A stretch of 44,242 nt of DNA from a virus. The notes under the pieces were generated by a model. The model worked only from the letters and a program-made list of their open reading frames with translations, searched no databases and was not told where the DNA came from. The stretch spans positions 1 to 44,242 of IMG/VR virus record IMGVR_UViG_3300023094_000001. One strand, written 5' to 3'. Of this stretch, positions 1-6,152 are shown piece by piece (the first letter of the stretch is position 1; every line of letters begins with the position of its first letter). Made by a program: the position numbers and the translations under genes.

Positions 1-127
1 ATGGCCTTCTTCGGCCACGACTGGAACCTGGAACAGCGGCTGCAGATCATCGAGCGCATCGGGCCGACGCGCCAGATGCAGGCCGGCAAGGATCGGCCGA
101 TGTTTATTCATAACATTATCGCTCGCG
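1..127. repeat. Terminal direct repeat, copy A (assembly overlap)
   Basis: These 127 bases are identical to 44116-44242 at the other end of the window. The repeat lies inside one continuous helicase reading frame, so it joins the ends into a circle of about 44,115 bp. A length of exactly 127 equals the largest k-mer commonly used by de Bruijn assemblers such as SPAdes. It is therefore better read as an assembly overlap than as a real terminal repeat. Confidence 0.93.
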
Positions 128-222
128 ACACGGCCGATACCATGGTCATCGAGCGGGTGGAGACGAAGCGTTCGGTACAGGACATCTTGCTATCGGCGAT
201 GAAACAAAAGGGCTACGCATAA
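1..222 (+). CDS. SNF2-type helicase, C-terminal part (continues from 42937-44242)
   Basis: This is the last 73 residues of the helicase that starts at 42937. Across the circular junction the full protein is 466 residues. The fragment carries the helicase motif VI region, with the arginines of ERIGPTRQ (about R412 and R417 of the full protein) that normally contact ATP at the inter-lobe cleft. The apparent ATG at position 1 is an internal methionine, residue 394, not a real start. The stop at 220-222 lies just before the promoter at 229, so this is the last gene of its transcript block before a fresh start. Confidence 0.9.
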   Translation: MAFFGHDWNLEQRLQIIERIGPTRQMQAGKDRPMFIHNIIARDTADTMVIERVETKRSVQDILLSAMKQKGYA

Positions 223-228
223 AATAAC

Positions 229-257
229 TTGCACAAGTAAATACTTGCGTGTATAGT
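229..257 (+). promoter_or_regulatory. Sigma-70-type early promoter, copy 1, with internal operator palindrome
   Basis: TTGCAC (229-234) and TATAGT (252-257) are separated by exactly 17 bases. The spacer region holds the palindrome CAAGTAAATACTTG (234-247). A 33-bp core is identical at 38553 and 41626. It drives the 291-1577 cassette of small membrane and exported proteins. The palindrome overlaps the end of the -35 box and fills the spacer, where a repressor would block RNA polymerase. Confidence 0.85.
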
Positions 258-290
258 TCTCTACATGGACAACGAACTTAGGAGAACGAA

Positions 291-668
291 ATGAACGAAC
301 AATTGCAAGCCGCCCTGCTGTCCATCTTGAACAGCACCATCAGCGCCGCAACCGTCGCAAAGGATTTCCTGCTGGCGGAAATCCCCGAAGTGATCCGCCA
401 GCTGCTGATTTGGAAGGCAGTAGAGAGCGGCATCTGGTTCGGTCTCGGTGTGGTGCTCACCGCGCTGTCCGTCTTTGTGCTTACCAAGGCCGTAAAATTC
501 TGGAAGGCTGGCTATGAAAAGATGGATGCCGCTATGTTCTGCAGTGTCGCGACTGTACTGTCGGGTGGTTGTGGTATCTGCTTTACTTTTACCAATCTAA
601 CTTGGCTGAAGATCTTAATTGCCCCCAAGTTGTACCTGATCGAATACGCAGCGTCCCTCGTAAAATAA
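291..668 (+). CDS. Small two-helix membrane protein, unknown function
   Basis: A 125-residue protein of unknown function, with an AGGAGAACG ribosome site a few bases before the ATG. The N-terminal ~45 residues are amphipathic. Two hydrophobic segments follow at about residues 47-68 and 82-109, the second rich in Gly, Cys and Phe, so it probably sits in the inner membrane. It is the first gene after the copy 1 promoter and heads a run of five small membrane or exported proteins. The size and topology would fit a holin-like or superinfection-exclusion protein. Its early-type promoter and its distance from the lysis cassette on the opposite strand make the second slightly more attractive, but neither is shown. 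Confidence 0.75.
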   Translation: MNEQLQAALLSILNSTISAATVAKDFLLAEIPEVIRQLLIWKAVESGIWFGLGVVLTALSVFVLTKAVKFWKAGYEKMDAAMFCSVATVLSGGCGICFTFTNLTWLKILIAPKLYLIEYAASLVK

Positions 669-679
669 AGGAGAACACC

Positions 680-778
680 ATGACCATCGCAACTATCATC
701 GGCCTGCTGTACCTGATCGGCTTCGGCTGGATCATCGACGCCTGCCGCCGCGCACCTTTCCTGCCGGGGCATCCATGA
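680..778 (+). CDS. Very small single-span membrane peptide
   Basis: A 32-residue ORF preceded by a strong AAAGGAGAACACC ribosome site, six bases before its ATG. Residues 2-19 form one hydrophobic helix, followed by a short Arg- and Pro-containing tail (ACRRAPFLPGHP). Its stop overlaps the start of the next gene (ATGA), which supports real translation. Function is unknown. Tiny membrane peptides of this kind in phage early regions often act on host membrane proteins, which is only an analogy here. Confidence 0.6.
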   Translation: MTIATIIGLLYLIGFGWIIDACRRAPFLPGHP

Positions 779-999
779 ACCGCTGGGCCACCTTCCTGAT
801 CGTCGCGTTTATCGCCGCCGTGCTGCTGGCGCTGACTGGGTGTGCGCCACGGGACGACACCGACCCGCCGAACAGCCGCAGCGGCATGGGTCTGCGTACA
901 GATGCGCTGACCGGGTGCCAGTATCTCACCTACGGGACAGTGTACGGGGCGGCAATCACCCCGCGCATGGACCGCGACGGAAAGCAGGTGTGCAAGTAA
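775..999 (+). CDS. Putative lipoprotein (DUF6440-like)
   Basis: A 74-residue protein with a positively charged start, a hydrophobic stretch and a lipobox (LTGC, Cys at about residue 23), as expected for a lipoprotein cleaved by signal peptidase II. The mature part contains GCQYL followed by ITPRMDRDGK, a pattern I associate with small phage proteins of the DUF6440 type. It overlaps the previous gene by ATGA and the next by one base (TAATG), so translation is probably coupled. Function is unknown. A phage lipoprotein outside the spanin pair could act in superinfection exclusion, as some phage lipoproteins do. Confidence 0.75.
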   Translation: MNRWATFLIVAFIAAVLLALTGCAPRDDTDPPNSRSGMGLRTDALTGCQYLTYGTVYGAAITPRMDRDGKQVCK

Positions 1000-1115
1000 T
1001 GGATTGGAAACGTGTCAAACGGGCGCAGGAGCGCGCCGAGCGTCGGTATGCTACACAGGCCTATCTTTTCTGTTTTATCGTGTTGGGCGCCGCGCTCGCG
1101 GGTCTCATCACCTAA
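999..1115 (+). CDS. Very small membrane peptide
   Basis: A 38-residue ORF starting at the TAATG overlap with the upstream lipoprotein. The first 18 residues are strongly basic (Lys, Arg) with alternating polar residues. The rest is one hydrophobic helix, about residues 20-37. The positive-inside rule predicts a cytoplasmic N-terminus. It is too short to assign to a family. The evidence that it is real is translational overlap, a plausible membrane topology and its place in a tight gene run. Confidence 0.55.
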   Translation: MDWKRVKRAQERAERRYATQAYLFCFIVLGAALAGLIT

Positions 1116-1163
1116 TACCGAAGTCGTCCCGGTCTTTGGGCGACAACCTTAAGGAGATTTACC

Positions 1164-1577
1164 ATGTTCAAACGCATCATCGCAATGGCAGTAGTCGGCG
1201 CCGCTCTGGCGGCTTGTGGCCTGGGCACCTCGCACGCGGCGGATCTGTCGTTCAAGACCGGCAACAATGAAACCTTCGGCACCGACGGCGTATGGAAGTA
1301 CGACTTCTATCTGCCAGGCGGCTGGGTGAAAGCCTACCACGTAAGCGGCTCGACTTCGGACTACAAAGACGATGGCACCCTGCCTAGCCGCATCCTGCAA
1401 AACACCCCTGAACTGGTGCAGGTGTCGGGCAGCAACAGCTATATCCATCCGGCCTACACCGTGCGCAATGTTTGCCTGAATGGCGAGAGTGTGGCGTCCT
1501 ATCCGAACAGCGGTGTGCAGGTGCGCGTGCAAGACAGCTGCGCGATGTTCAATGCCTTGAAAGCCAAGGCGAAATAG
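1164..1577 (+). CDS. Exported protein with cleavable signal peptide, unknown function
   Basis: A 137-residue protein with an AAGGAGATTTACC ribosome site. The N-terminus is a typical signal peptide: KR, a hydrophobic core, then a likely cleavage after SHA-AD at about residue 26. An alternative lipid-type site at AACG is possible. The mature ~110 residues are rich in Gly, Ser and Tyr, with two cysteines (in NVCLNG and DSCAMF) that could form a periplasmic disulfide. It is the last rightward gene and is followed by a hairpin terminator. No family is recognised. Export to the periplasm suggests envelope modification, receptor masking or lysis control. Confidence 0.75.
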   Translation: MFKRIIAMAVVGAALAACGLGTSHAADLSFKTGNNETFGTDGVWKYDFYLPGGWVKAYHVSGSTSDYKDDGTLPSRILQNTPELVQVSGSNSYIHPAYTVRNVCLNGESVASYPNSGVQVRVQDSCAMFNALKAKAK

Positions 1578-1605
1578 GATACAGTCTCAAAGCGTAAAAC
1601 CCTTT

Positions 1606-1628
1606 GCCCGGCTCCTGCCGGGCTTTTT
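1606..1628 (+). terminator. Rho-independent terminator at the convergent end of both arms
   Basis: A 7-bp perfect stem GCCCGGC / GCCGGGC (1606-1612, 1617-1623) with a TCCT loop is followed by TTTTT (1624-1628). It lies between the end of the rightward arm (1577) and the end of the leftward lysis cassette (1628). Read leftward, the same stem is followed by a short GGGTTTTA, so it may also weakly stop the opposing transcript. Confidence 0.85.
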
Positions 1629-1882
1629 CATTTGGGCCATGCCTCGACCGTCTTGCGGTGGCGGATAGCGCAGTCGGCGTAGCGCGGGAATAGCACCTCC
1701 TGCACCCACCCTTGCAAGACGTCGTAGTCGTCGGTGGTCGGTGTCTCGCCGATCAGCTGACAATCATTTGCCAGATACTGGTCGAGCAATGGCCGCGTCG
1801 GCAGCGGCGGCGCTTTCGGCGAGGTTGCGCAGCCGCACAGGGCCAGGCTTGCAATCAGCAGGGAGAGGAGGAGGGGGCGCAT
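1628..1882 (-). CDS. Rz1: o-spanin, Rz1-like outer-membrane lipoprotein
   Basis: An 84-residue lipoprotein, starting at the ATG at 1882 because an AGGAA ribosome site lies upstream and the signal sequence begins there. A hydrophobic signal ends in the lipobox LCGC, followed by a proline-rich stretch (PKAPPLPTRPL) typical of Rz1. In the known family, the outer-membrane lipoprotein spans the periplasm with the Rz partner and fuses inner and outer membranes as the last lysis step. The gene starts inside the i-spanin gene in another frame and runs 136 bases past its end, the usual overlapping Rz/Rz1 arrangement. Confidence 0.85.
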   Translation of the reverse strand: MRPLLLSLLIASLALCGCATSPKAPPLPTRPLLDQYLANDCQLIGETPTTDDYDVLQGWVQEVLFPRYADCAIRHRKTVEAWPK

Positions 1883-2168
1883 TTTTCTGGTTCCTTCGGA
1901 TGGCGGCAAGCTGGGCGTTGACGGTGGTCAGATCGGTCTGCGCGCCGAGGGCGGCCGCTTTGATTTGCTGGGCACCGGTCACGAGGTCGGACAGCGCAAC
2001 CTGCGACGCCTGCGAGATCGCGTTTGCTTCGTCGCGCTTCGTCTCGGCCGCTGCGATCTTCAGATCGGCGATGGCGTCAGCGTACCACAGCTTGCTGCCG
2101 GTGGCGCCGGCCACCAGACCGACGACCAGCGCGCCAGCGGCGATTGGCCAGGTGGGTAAGATGCTCAT
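1764..2168 (-). CDS. Rz: i-spanin, Rz-like inner-membrane protein
   Basis: A 134-residue protein beginning at the ATG at 2168, which overlaps the stop of the upstream membrane protein gene (ATGA). Residues about 7-26 form an N-terminal membrane anchor. A long alanine-, glutamate- and lysine-rich helical part follows, predicted to lie as a coiled coil in the periplasm. The C-terminus has NAPPPPLPADC and a helical tail that would contact the Rz1 lipoprotein. Length, topology and overlap with the lipoprotein gene match Rz-type inner spanins. An in-frame extension upstream to 2558 only shadows the neighbouring genes. Confidence 0.85.
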   Translation of the reverse strand: MSILPTWPIAAGALVVGLVAGATGSKLWYADAIADLKIAAAETKRDEANAISQASQVALSDLVTGAQQIKAAALGAQTDLTTVNAQLAAIRRNQKNAPPPPLPADCKPGPVRLRNLAESAAAADAAIARPVSGK

Positions 2169-2521
2169 GGTTTCGTCACCTCGGTCTGCTGTTGCACAAT
2201 GGTCGTCGACGTGGTGCTGCCGGGCATATCGGTCTTGTTGAATACCACTTTCGTGACCAGCGGCGCCACCCACATGATGCCGTAGGAAGTAAGATAGCCC
2301 TCGGTCAGCTTGTCGCGCAGCGCCAGATAAACGATCACCCAAGTGGTGACGGCGAATGCGACCATGAAGGCCAAGGCGATCTTGCTCACCCGGCCATTCT
2401 CCATGACCAGATCGAAGGCGTTGAACTGCGCCAGCGCATCGCGGTGGGCGCGCCAGAACGATATCACCAGCAGCGCGGCGGCGATGCCCAGCACGGCCAG
2501 CATGACGTCGCGGGGCGTCAC
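2165..2521 (-). CDS. Membrane protein of the lysis cassette (second holin or antiholin candidate)
   Basis: A 118-residue protein with a GTG start at 2521 that overlaps the endolysin stop (GTGA). It has hydrophobic segments at about residues 7-23 and 50-70, and perhaps a third near 82-100. The C-terminus is Thr/Gln-rich and polar. Placed between the endolysin and the spanin genes, it is a plausible holin or antiholin. The upstream ORF at 2959 is the more conventional holin candidate. No family was recognised with certainty. Confidence 0.7.
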   Translation of the reverse strand: MTPRDVMLAVLGIAAALLVISFWRAHRDALAQFNAFDLVMENGRVSKIALAFMVAFAVTTWVIVYLALRDKLTEGYLTSYGIMWVAPLVTKVVFNKTDMPGSTTSTTIVQQQTEVTKP

Positions 2522-2955
2522 GATAGGCCTTGCGTATAGGTGGTGCGGCCATTGCCAAAGTGCGCGGTCAACACTTCGCGGCGGGGTTTGCCCGTGCTCA
2601 GGGCGATGTGCACCCAGGTGCCCTCGTAGATAAGCTGGTCGAAGATGATCTCGCTCTGGAATATCATCCATGCCAGCGCGCGCGGCGTCATCCCCGGCAC
2701 GGTAATGTCGGCGGCCAGGCCCTGAACGTGGGCGCTGTTCTTGGCCCCACTTACAGCCGCGTTCAGCGCGGGCGCGCGGTAGCCGCTGGACACCCGGACA
2801 GGGCCGCCCACCAGTGTGCGCACTTGCTCCAGCAGCGCGGCGACCCGGCGCAGGTTGTCCAGTTCGATAGGCGGCGGCATGTTGTCGATGCCCTTGCGCG
2901 TCGCGGTCTGCGAGAAGGTCATTTCGGACAGGGTAAAGTGCGGCGACAGGTTCAT
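2518..2955 (-). CDS. Endolysin, M15-family peptidase (peptidoglycan L,D/D,D-endopeptidase type)
   Basis: A 145-residue protein matching the Peptidase_M15 fold. The zinc-site signature SAHVQGLAADI gives H76 and D83, and WVHIAL gives the third ligand H116. VRVSSGYRAPALN before it is the usual substrate-groove segment. Relatives cut peptide cross-links in peptidoglycan. No signal peptide is visible, so release needs a holin. The gene sits directly after the holin candidate and overlaps the next membrane gene by GTGA. The size (~145) is normal for single-domain phage M15 lysins. Confidence 0.9.
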   Translation of the reverse strand: MNLSPHFTLSEMTFSQTATRKGIDNMPPPIELDNLRRVAALLEQVRTLVGGPVRVSSGYRAPALNAAVSGAKNSAHVQGLAADITVPGMTPRALAWMIFQSEIIFDQLIYEGTWVHIALSTGKPRREVLTAHFGNGRTTYTQGLS

Positions 2956-2958
2956 GGT

Positions 2959-3240
2959 TCAGCCCTCGTTCTTCATTTTCTCGCGCATGATTTCGATCTC
3001 CAGCAGCTCGCGCTCCGCGTTCATCTTGCGCTCGTTGGCGCGGTGGTAGCGGGCCAAGGCCAGGGTGCAGATGACCGCCGCGCCGATGGCCAGGAGCGAC
3101 AGACCGGTGTGGATCATATCGAGCAACCCGGCAGCGCCGACAGCAGCAGAAGCACCGGCCGCCGCACCGGTGATGCCGGTCTTATGCTCGGTCAGAATTT
3201 CGGCGGCGAAGGTCGCTAAGCTGTTCGCGGAGTCGGTCAT
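2959..3240 (-). CDS. Putative holin
   Basis: A 93-residue protein with a polar N-terminus, a Gly/Ala-rich hydrophobic region at about residues 22-62 that can form two helices (around AAGASAAVGAAGLL and LSLLAIGAAVICTLALA), and a highly charged C-terminus rich in Arg, Glu and Lys. This pattern is typical of small phage holins. It lies immediately upstream of the endolysin with a 3-bp gap and overlaps the upstream membrane gene by ATGA, a classical holin-lysin pair. Confidence 0.75.
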   Translation of the reverse strand: MTDSANSLATFAAEILTEHKTGITGAAAGASAAVGAAGLLDMIHTGLSLLAIGAAVICTLALARYHRANERKMNAERELLEIEIMREKMKNEG

Positions 3241-3671
3241 TTTTTCTTTTCCATATGAAAGCCTTCGCTCGAAAGATCAGTCCGACCAGAAACAGGACGG
3301 CGCCAGCGAAGGTCAGAAATGCTGCCATTTGAAGGCCATAGTATGCGTATAAATTGTGCATAGGATATCACCGTTATCACTGTGTTGAAAACAGAAACTA
3401 ACGGCGAAGATTTGGCCGAAAACGCGATCAGGTTTAGCAGATTAACAACTAAGGCGCAGTAGGCTAGGCGCTGTAGATCGAAGGATGCTTTCCCGCGCAC
3501 AAAGTAGGCGGCAGATAGCAAGGCGCAAGTGTTGGTTAGCGCCGACAGAATGGACTGGATAACGGCGCTGTAGAAATTATTTTCCGGGGTGTACGCCCAC
3601 GTTTGCAGGTACGCCACCCCGAACGTGATGGCCGCGCACACCGCCCGACCAACCCAGTCCGCCCAGTTCAT
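3237..3671 (-). CDS. Multi-span membrane protein at the head of the lysis cassette
   Basis: A 144-residue protein with about four hydrophobic segments (near residues 8-26, 38-58, 66-84 and 90-110) and a basic, polar tail ending in Lys residues. Its stop overlaps the start of the holin candidate, so it belongs to the lysis operon. The function is unknown. It may be a holin partner, antiholin or superinfection-exclusion protein. Base composition is visibly more A+T-rich than neighbouring tail genes, so it may be a recent acquisition. Confidence 0.7.
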   Translation of the reverse strand: MNWADWVGRAVCAAITFGVAYLQTWAYTPENNFYSAVIQSILSALTNTCALLSAAYFVRGKASFDLQRLAYCALVVNLLNLIAFSAKSSPLVSVFNTVITVISYAQFIRILWPSNGSISDLRWRRPVSGRTDLSSEGFHMEKKK

Positions 3672-3673
3672 GG

Positions 3674-3793
3674 CTATTTCTTCTTGCCCTTCGGCGCGAA
3701 CTTCGCCGGGGCGGGTTTCGAAGTGGCAGGCGCCGGGGTGCCGCGTTTCGGTTGCGGCGGTTTGTTCGGATCGGGCAGGGAGCCGGTGGCCAT
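3674..3793 (-). CDS. Small Pro/Lys/Ala-rich basic protein
   Basis: A 39-residue ORF with a good AAAGGAAC ribosome site. The composition is almost entirely Pro, Lys, Ala, Gly and Thr, with a GKKK end. It is probably unstructured and basic. It lies between the tail-fibre module and the lysis cassette with only 2 bp to the next gene. No function can be assigned. The ribosome site and tight spacing are the evidence that it is translated. Confidence 0.5.
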   Translation of the reverse strand: MATGSLPDPNKPPQPKRGTPAPATSKPAPAKFAPKGKKK

Positions 3794-3847
3794 GGTAGTT
3801 CCTTTCAAGTTGAGGGTGTACCGCGATTGTACATCAATGCCGGGGTT

Positions 3848-4099
3848 TTACTTGACCAGTTGCGCACGGAGGGTTTCGGCTTCTTCCTCCAGCGCCGCAA
3901 CGCGGGCGGCATCACCCTCCCGTAATGGGCGGATGCTCTTGGCGTCCAGTTCGGCAAGCTGTGCCAGTATAGCCGCGTTGCGCACTTCAAAGGTCTGCCC
4001 TTCGCCGTTTTGCATAGCGGTGAATTCGGCGATCTCTTCGGACGTCATGTCGCGTTCGTCTTGCCGGCCGGTTTCATCATTCCAGAATGCAATTTTCAT
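3848..4099 (-). CDS. Small helical protein, possible tail-fibre chaperone
   Basis: An 83-residue protein starting MKIAFWND at 4099, 10 bp after the tail-fibre gene. The C-terminal half (LAQLAELDAKSIRPLREGD, then a Glu/Ala coil) resembles the short coiled tails seen in phage proteins encoded just after tail fibres, some of which assist fibre folding. Position is the main evidence. A longer reading from 4171 would overlap the fibre gene and lacks support. Confidence 0.65.
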   Translation of the reverse strand: MKIAFWNDETGRQDERDMTSEEIAEFTAMQNGEGQTFEVRNAAILAQLAELDAKSIRPLREGDAARVAALEEEAETLRAQLVK

Positions 4100-4109
4100 T
4101 TTCTTGCCC

Positions 4110-5096
4110 TTAGTTTTTGCTGATGCCGTAGACGCGGATGGTGCCCTGCGCCTTGAAGTTACTGCCGTCATCCCAGAGCAACCGGAAGCCAGAGCAGGCT
4201 GCCCCTATATATACGCCGCCATAGGTACTGCCTTGATAAGTCCCTGCGGCCGACTGGGCAGCACCGGGGCCGAACACGTTTTTAAGGGCCGCCGCAGCCT
4301 GCGCGTTGAAAACAGTCAGTTGAACATTCCCACCAACTCCGACCGTTGCGTAATTCCCTGAGACGCCTAGTTTATTTACGGCCGTACTAGAGGTGCTATT
4401 TACAACGTTGTAGTAGTTGCTGGCACTGTCGACTGCCCCTGCGTTGGCGAATCGCAGTGATAGCGCCGTAGAACTGCTGGTGGTGTTGATCCCTTCGACG
4501 ACGATTTCAAAATCGTCAAACGAAGGATTCGCGCTGAAGATCGTCAAGAAGTCGATGGCCGCCACGGCAGTGACGCTAAAAGGTGGCGTAACCGGCACCC
4601 GGCTCTGATTGGCCGGCGCCCCGGACAGACCGACCGTCCACGACGCGAAAGTCCCCGAACCCTTGGTGTGCGTGACGTCTACCGTGAGCGTACCGGTGCC
4701 GCTATTGTACGCGGTGATACTGCCGGCCATCACATTGACACCGTTGGCGATGGTCACGAACTGGCCGACGCCGAAAAGCTTGCCGGTCTGGATCGTCAGG
4801 GTCTTTGAACCTGTGCCCACTGTCAGGCTGGCGGTCGACGTGGCCCCGGACCCTGGCGCGTTGACCGCAGTGCTGGCTGCCGCGCTGGCCGTAGCCGCAT
4901 CGGCATCCGCCGCCGCCGCCGCCGCGTCCACCCCCGCCGCGAGCGCGTTGGCCTGAGTAGCGTAGGTATTCATTTCCGGCACCATCGCCTTCTGCGCCAG
5001 CACCATGGCCGATGCCTTGCTGCTGAAGGTTGGTGCGTCGTCGGTAGCTGGATCTGGTGCCGGCGGCAACAGCGTAATCGTTTGCGTGATGCTCAT
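4110..5096 (-). CDS. Tail fibre / receptor-binding protein candidate
   Basis: A 328-residue protein. The N-terminal ~75 residues contain a long Ala/Asp-rich helical segment (AAAAAADADAATASAAAST), typical of a trimeric fibre shaft. The rest is rich in Gly, Ser, Thr and Asn and probably beta-structured, ending in IRVYGISKN. It overlaps the upstream tail gene by ATGA. Being the last large tail gene before the lysis cassette, it is the best candidate for receptor recognition. No enzymatic motif is visible. Confidence 0.75.
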   Translation of the reverse strand: MSITQTITLLPPAPDPATDDAPTFSSKASAMVLAQKAMVPEMNTYATQANALAAGVDAAAAAADADAATASAAASTAVNAPGSGATSTASLTVGTGSKTLTIQTGKLFGVGQFVTIANGVNVMAGSITAYNSGTGTLTVDVTHTKGSGTFASWTVGLSGAPANQSRVPVTPPFSVTAVAAIDFLTIFSANPSFDDFEIVVEGINTTSSSTALSLRFANAGAVDSASNYYNVVNSTSSTAVNKLGVSGNYATVGVGGNVQLTVFNAQAAAALKNVFGPGAAQSAAGTYQGSTYGGVYIGAACSGFRLLWDDGSNFKAQGTIRVYGISKN

Positions 5097-6151
5097 GTGA
5101 GTCCTCTGAATTCAATGGATGCTGGCTTGTTGTTGATGCTGACCGGGACTTGCCACTGCCCGAGGTAGCCATACGCAATAGCCATAGAGTAATCGGTTGT
5201 GCCGATGATGGCAATCTCGGTGTCGGTCCACTTCGTCAGCAGGCGGTATGCCTCGTCGGCGTAGCCTACGTCGATGAACACCTCGAAGTTCAGTTTCTTG
5301 GCTGATGGCCGCTTCACCATTCGGATGACGCCCTTGGTCTCGGTGGTGGTCGAATAGCTCAGCACGCCACCGGTGAAGTCCCACCGGGTCAGGCCGATCT
5401 TGTTGTACTTGCTCAGCACCATGACGCCCACCGCTGCCGCGCCGGCCGATGGCGTCAGCGTGATTTCGATAGGCGCGATGTATGGCGGGATATCGTCAAA
5501 GGCGATATCGGTTTTCATCAGCAACGGCTGATACCAGTAGTCGTACCAGTTCAGGACGTTGTGGCTCGTCAGCGGCTGGGTCTTGTCATACCCGCTGGCA
5601 GCCTGCACCACGCGGATACTCTGCGCCTGTACGTTCAGCGCTACCATCGTGTTGACCACCGTGTCAGGGGTCAGCGTCATGGTGAACGCCGAGGGCGATA
5701 TCGTCTGCGTTTGCACGGCCTTGTCGAACATCGCCCATCGGTTGGTGTTTCCGATAGGGAGCCAGTATGCGGTGTCGGTCAGTGCGTGGCCGGTGTTGCC
5801 AGCAGCCTGGGACTCGTACAGTGTATGACTGGCCGGGTCGGTGACGATATCGCCCAGCGCATAGGTGCTGCCGCCGGCGTATGTGAAGTACACCGTGCCG
5901 ACTGCTTTCCACCAGGTGGGCGAGGATGCCGGATTGTGGTTGGTGTTCCCGTTCTGCAAGGACTCGTAGACCACTTGGCTGTTCTTCGTGCCCGCCACCC
6001 CGGTGCGGTTGCCGGTGGCGTAGGTGGTGCCACTGGCCCACGCTGTGACAGACACCTCGGGCACGGTGCTTGATGTCAGAATCGCATCAGTGATGTGTAT
6101 CGGCCCGACGATGCGGAAATCCGAATTACCCTTGTCGTCATCAAATGGCAT
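5093..6151 (-). CDS. Tail-tip protein with two carbohydrate-binding-like repeats
   Basis: A 352-residue protein encoded right after the tape measure. Two related repeats at about residues 38-86 and 94-134 follow the pattern Y-x-x-G-x-x-V...YES...GNTxH...W, which resembles small chitin/cellulose-binding (CBM5/12-type) modules. Residues ~135-250 look like a linker or beta domain. The C-terminal ~100 residues (RWDFTGG..., then FEVFID...IAIIGTTDYS) resemble the end of phage tail-tip proteins that bind the tube. A likely role is a distal-tail protein that docks on surface glycan. Confidence 0.75.
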   Translation of the reverse strand: MPFDDDKGNSDFRIVGPIHITDAILTSSTVPEVSVTAWASGTTYATGNRTGVAGTKNSQVVYESLQNGNTNHNPASSPTWWKAVGTVYFTYAGGSTYALGDIVTDPASHTLYESQAAGNTGHALTDTAYWLPIGNTNRWAMFDKAVQTQTISPSAFTMTLTPDTVVNTMVALNVQAQSIRVVQAASGYDKTQPLTSHNVLNWYDYWYQPLLMKTDIAFDDIPPYIAPIEITLTPSAGAAAVGVMVLSKYNKIGLTRWDFTGGVLSYSTTTETKGVIRMVKRPSAKKLNFEVFIDVGYADEAYRLLTKWTDTEIAIIGTTDYSMAIAYGYLGQWQVPVSINNKPASIEFRGLT

Positions 6152-6152
6152 G

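Noticed and set aside
1-127. A genuine direct terminal repeat
   Set aside because: Its length equals a common assembly k-mer and it lies in the middle of a coding sequence, so an assembly overlap is simpler.
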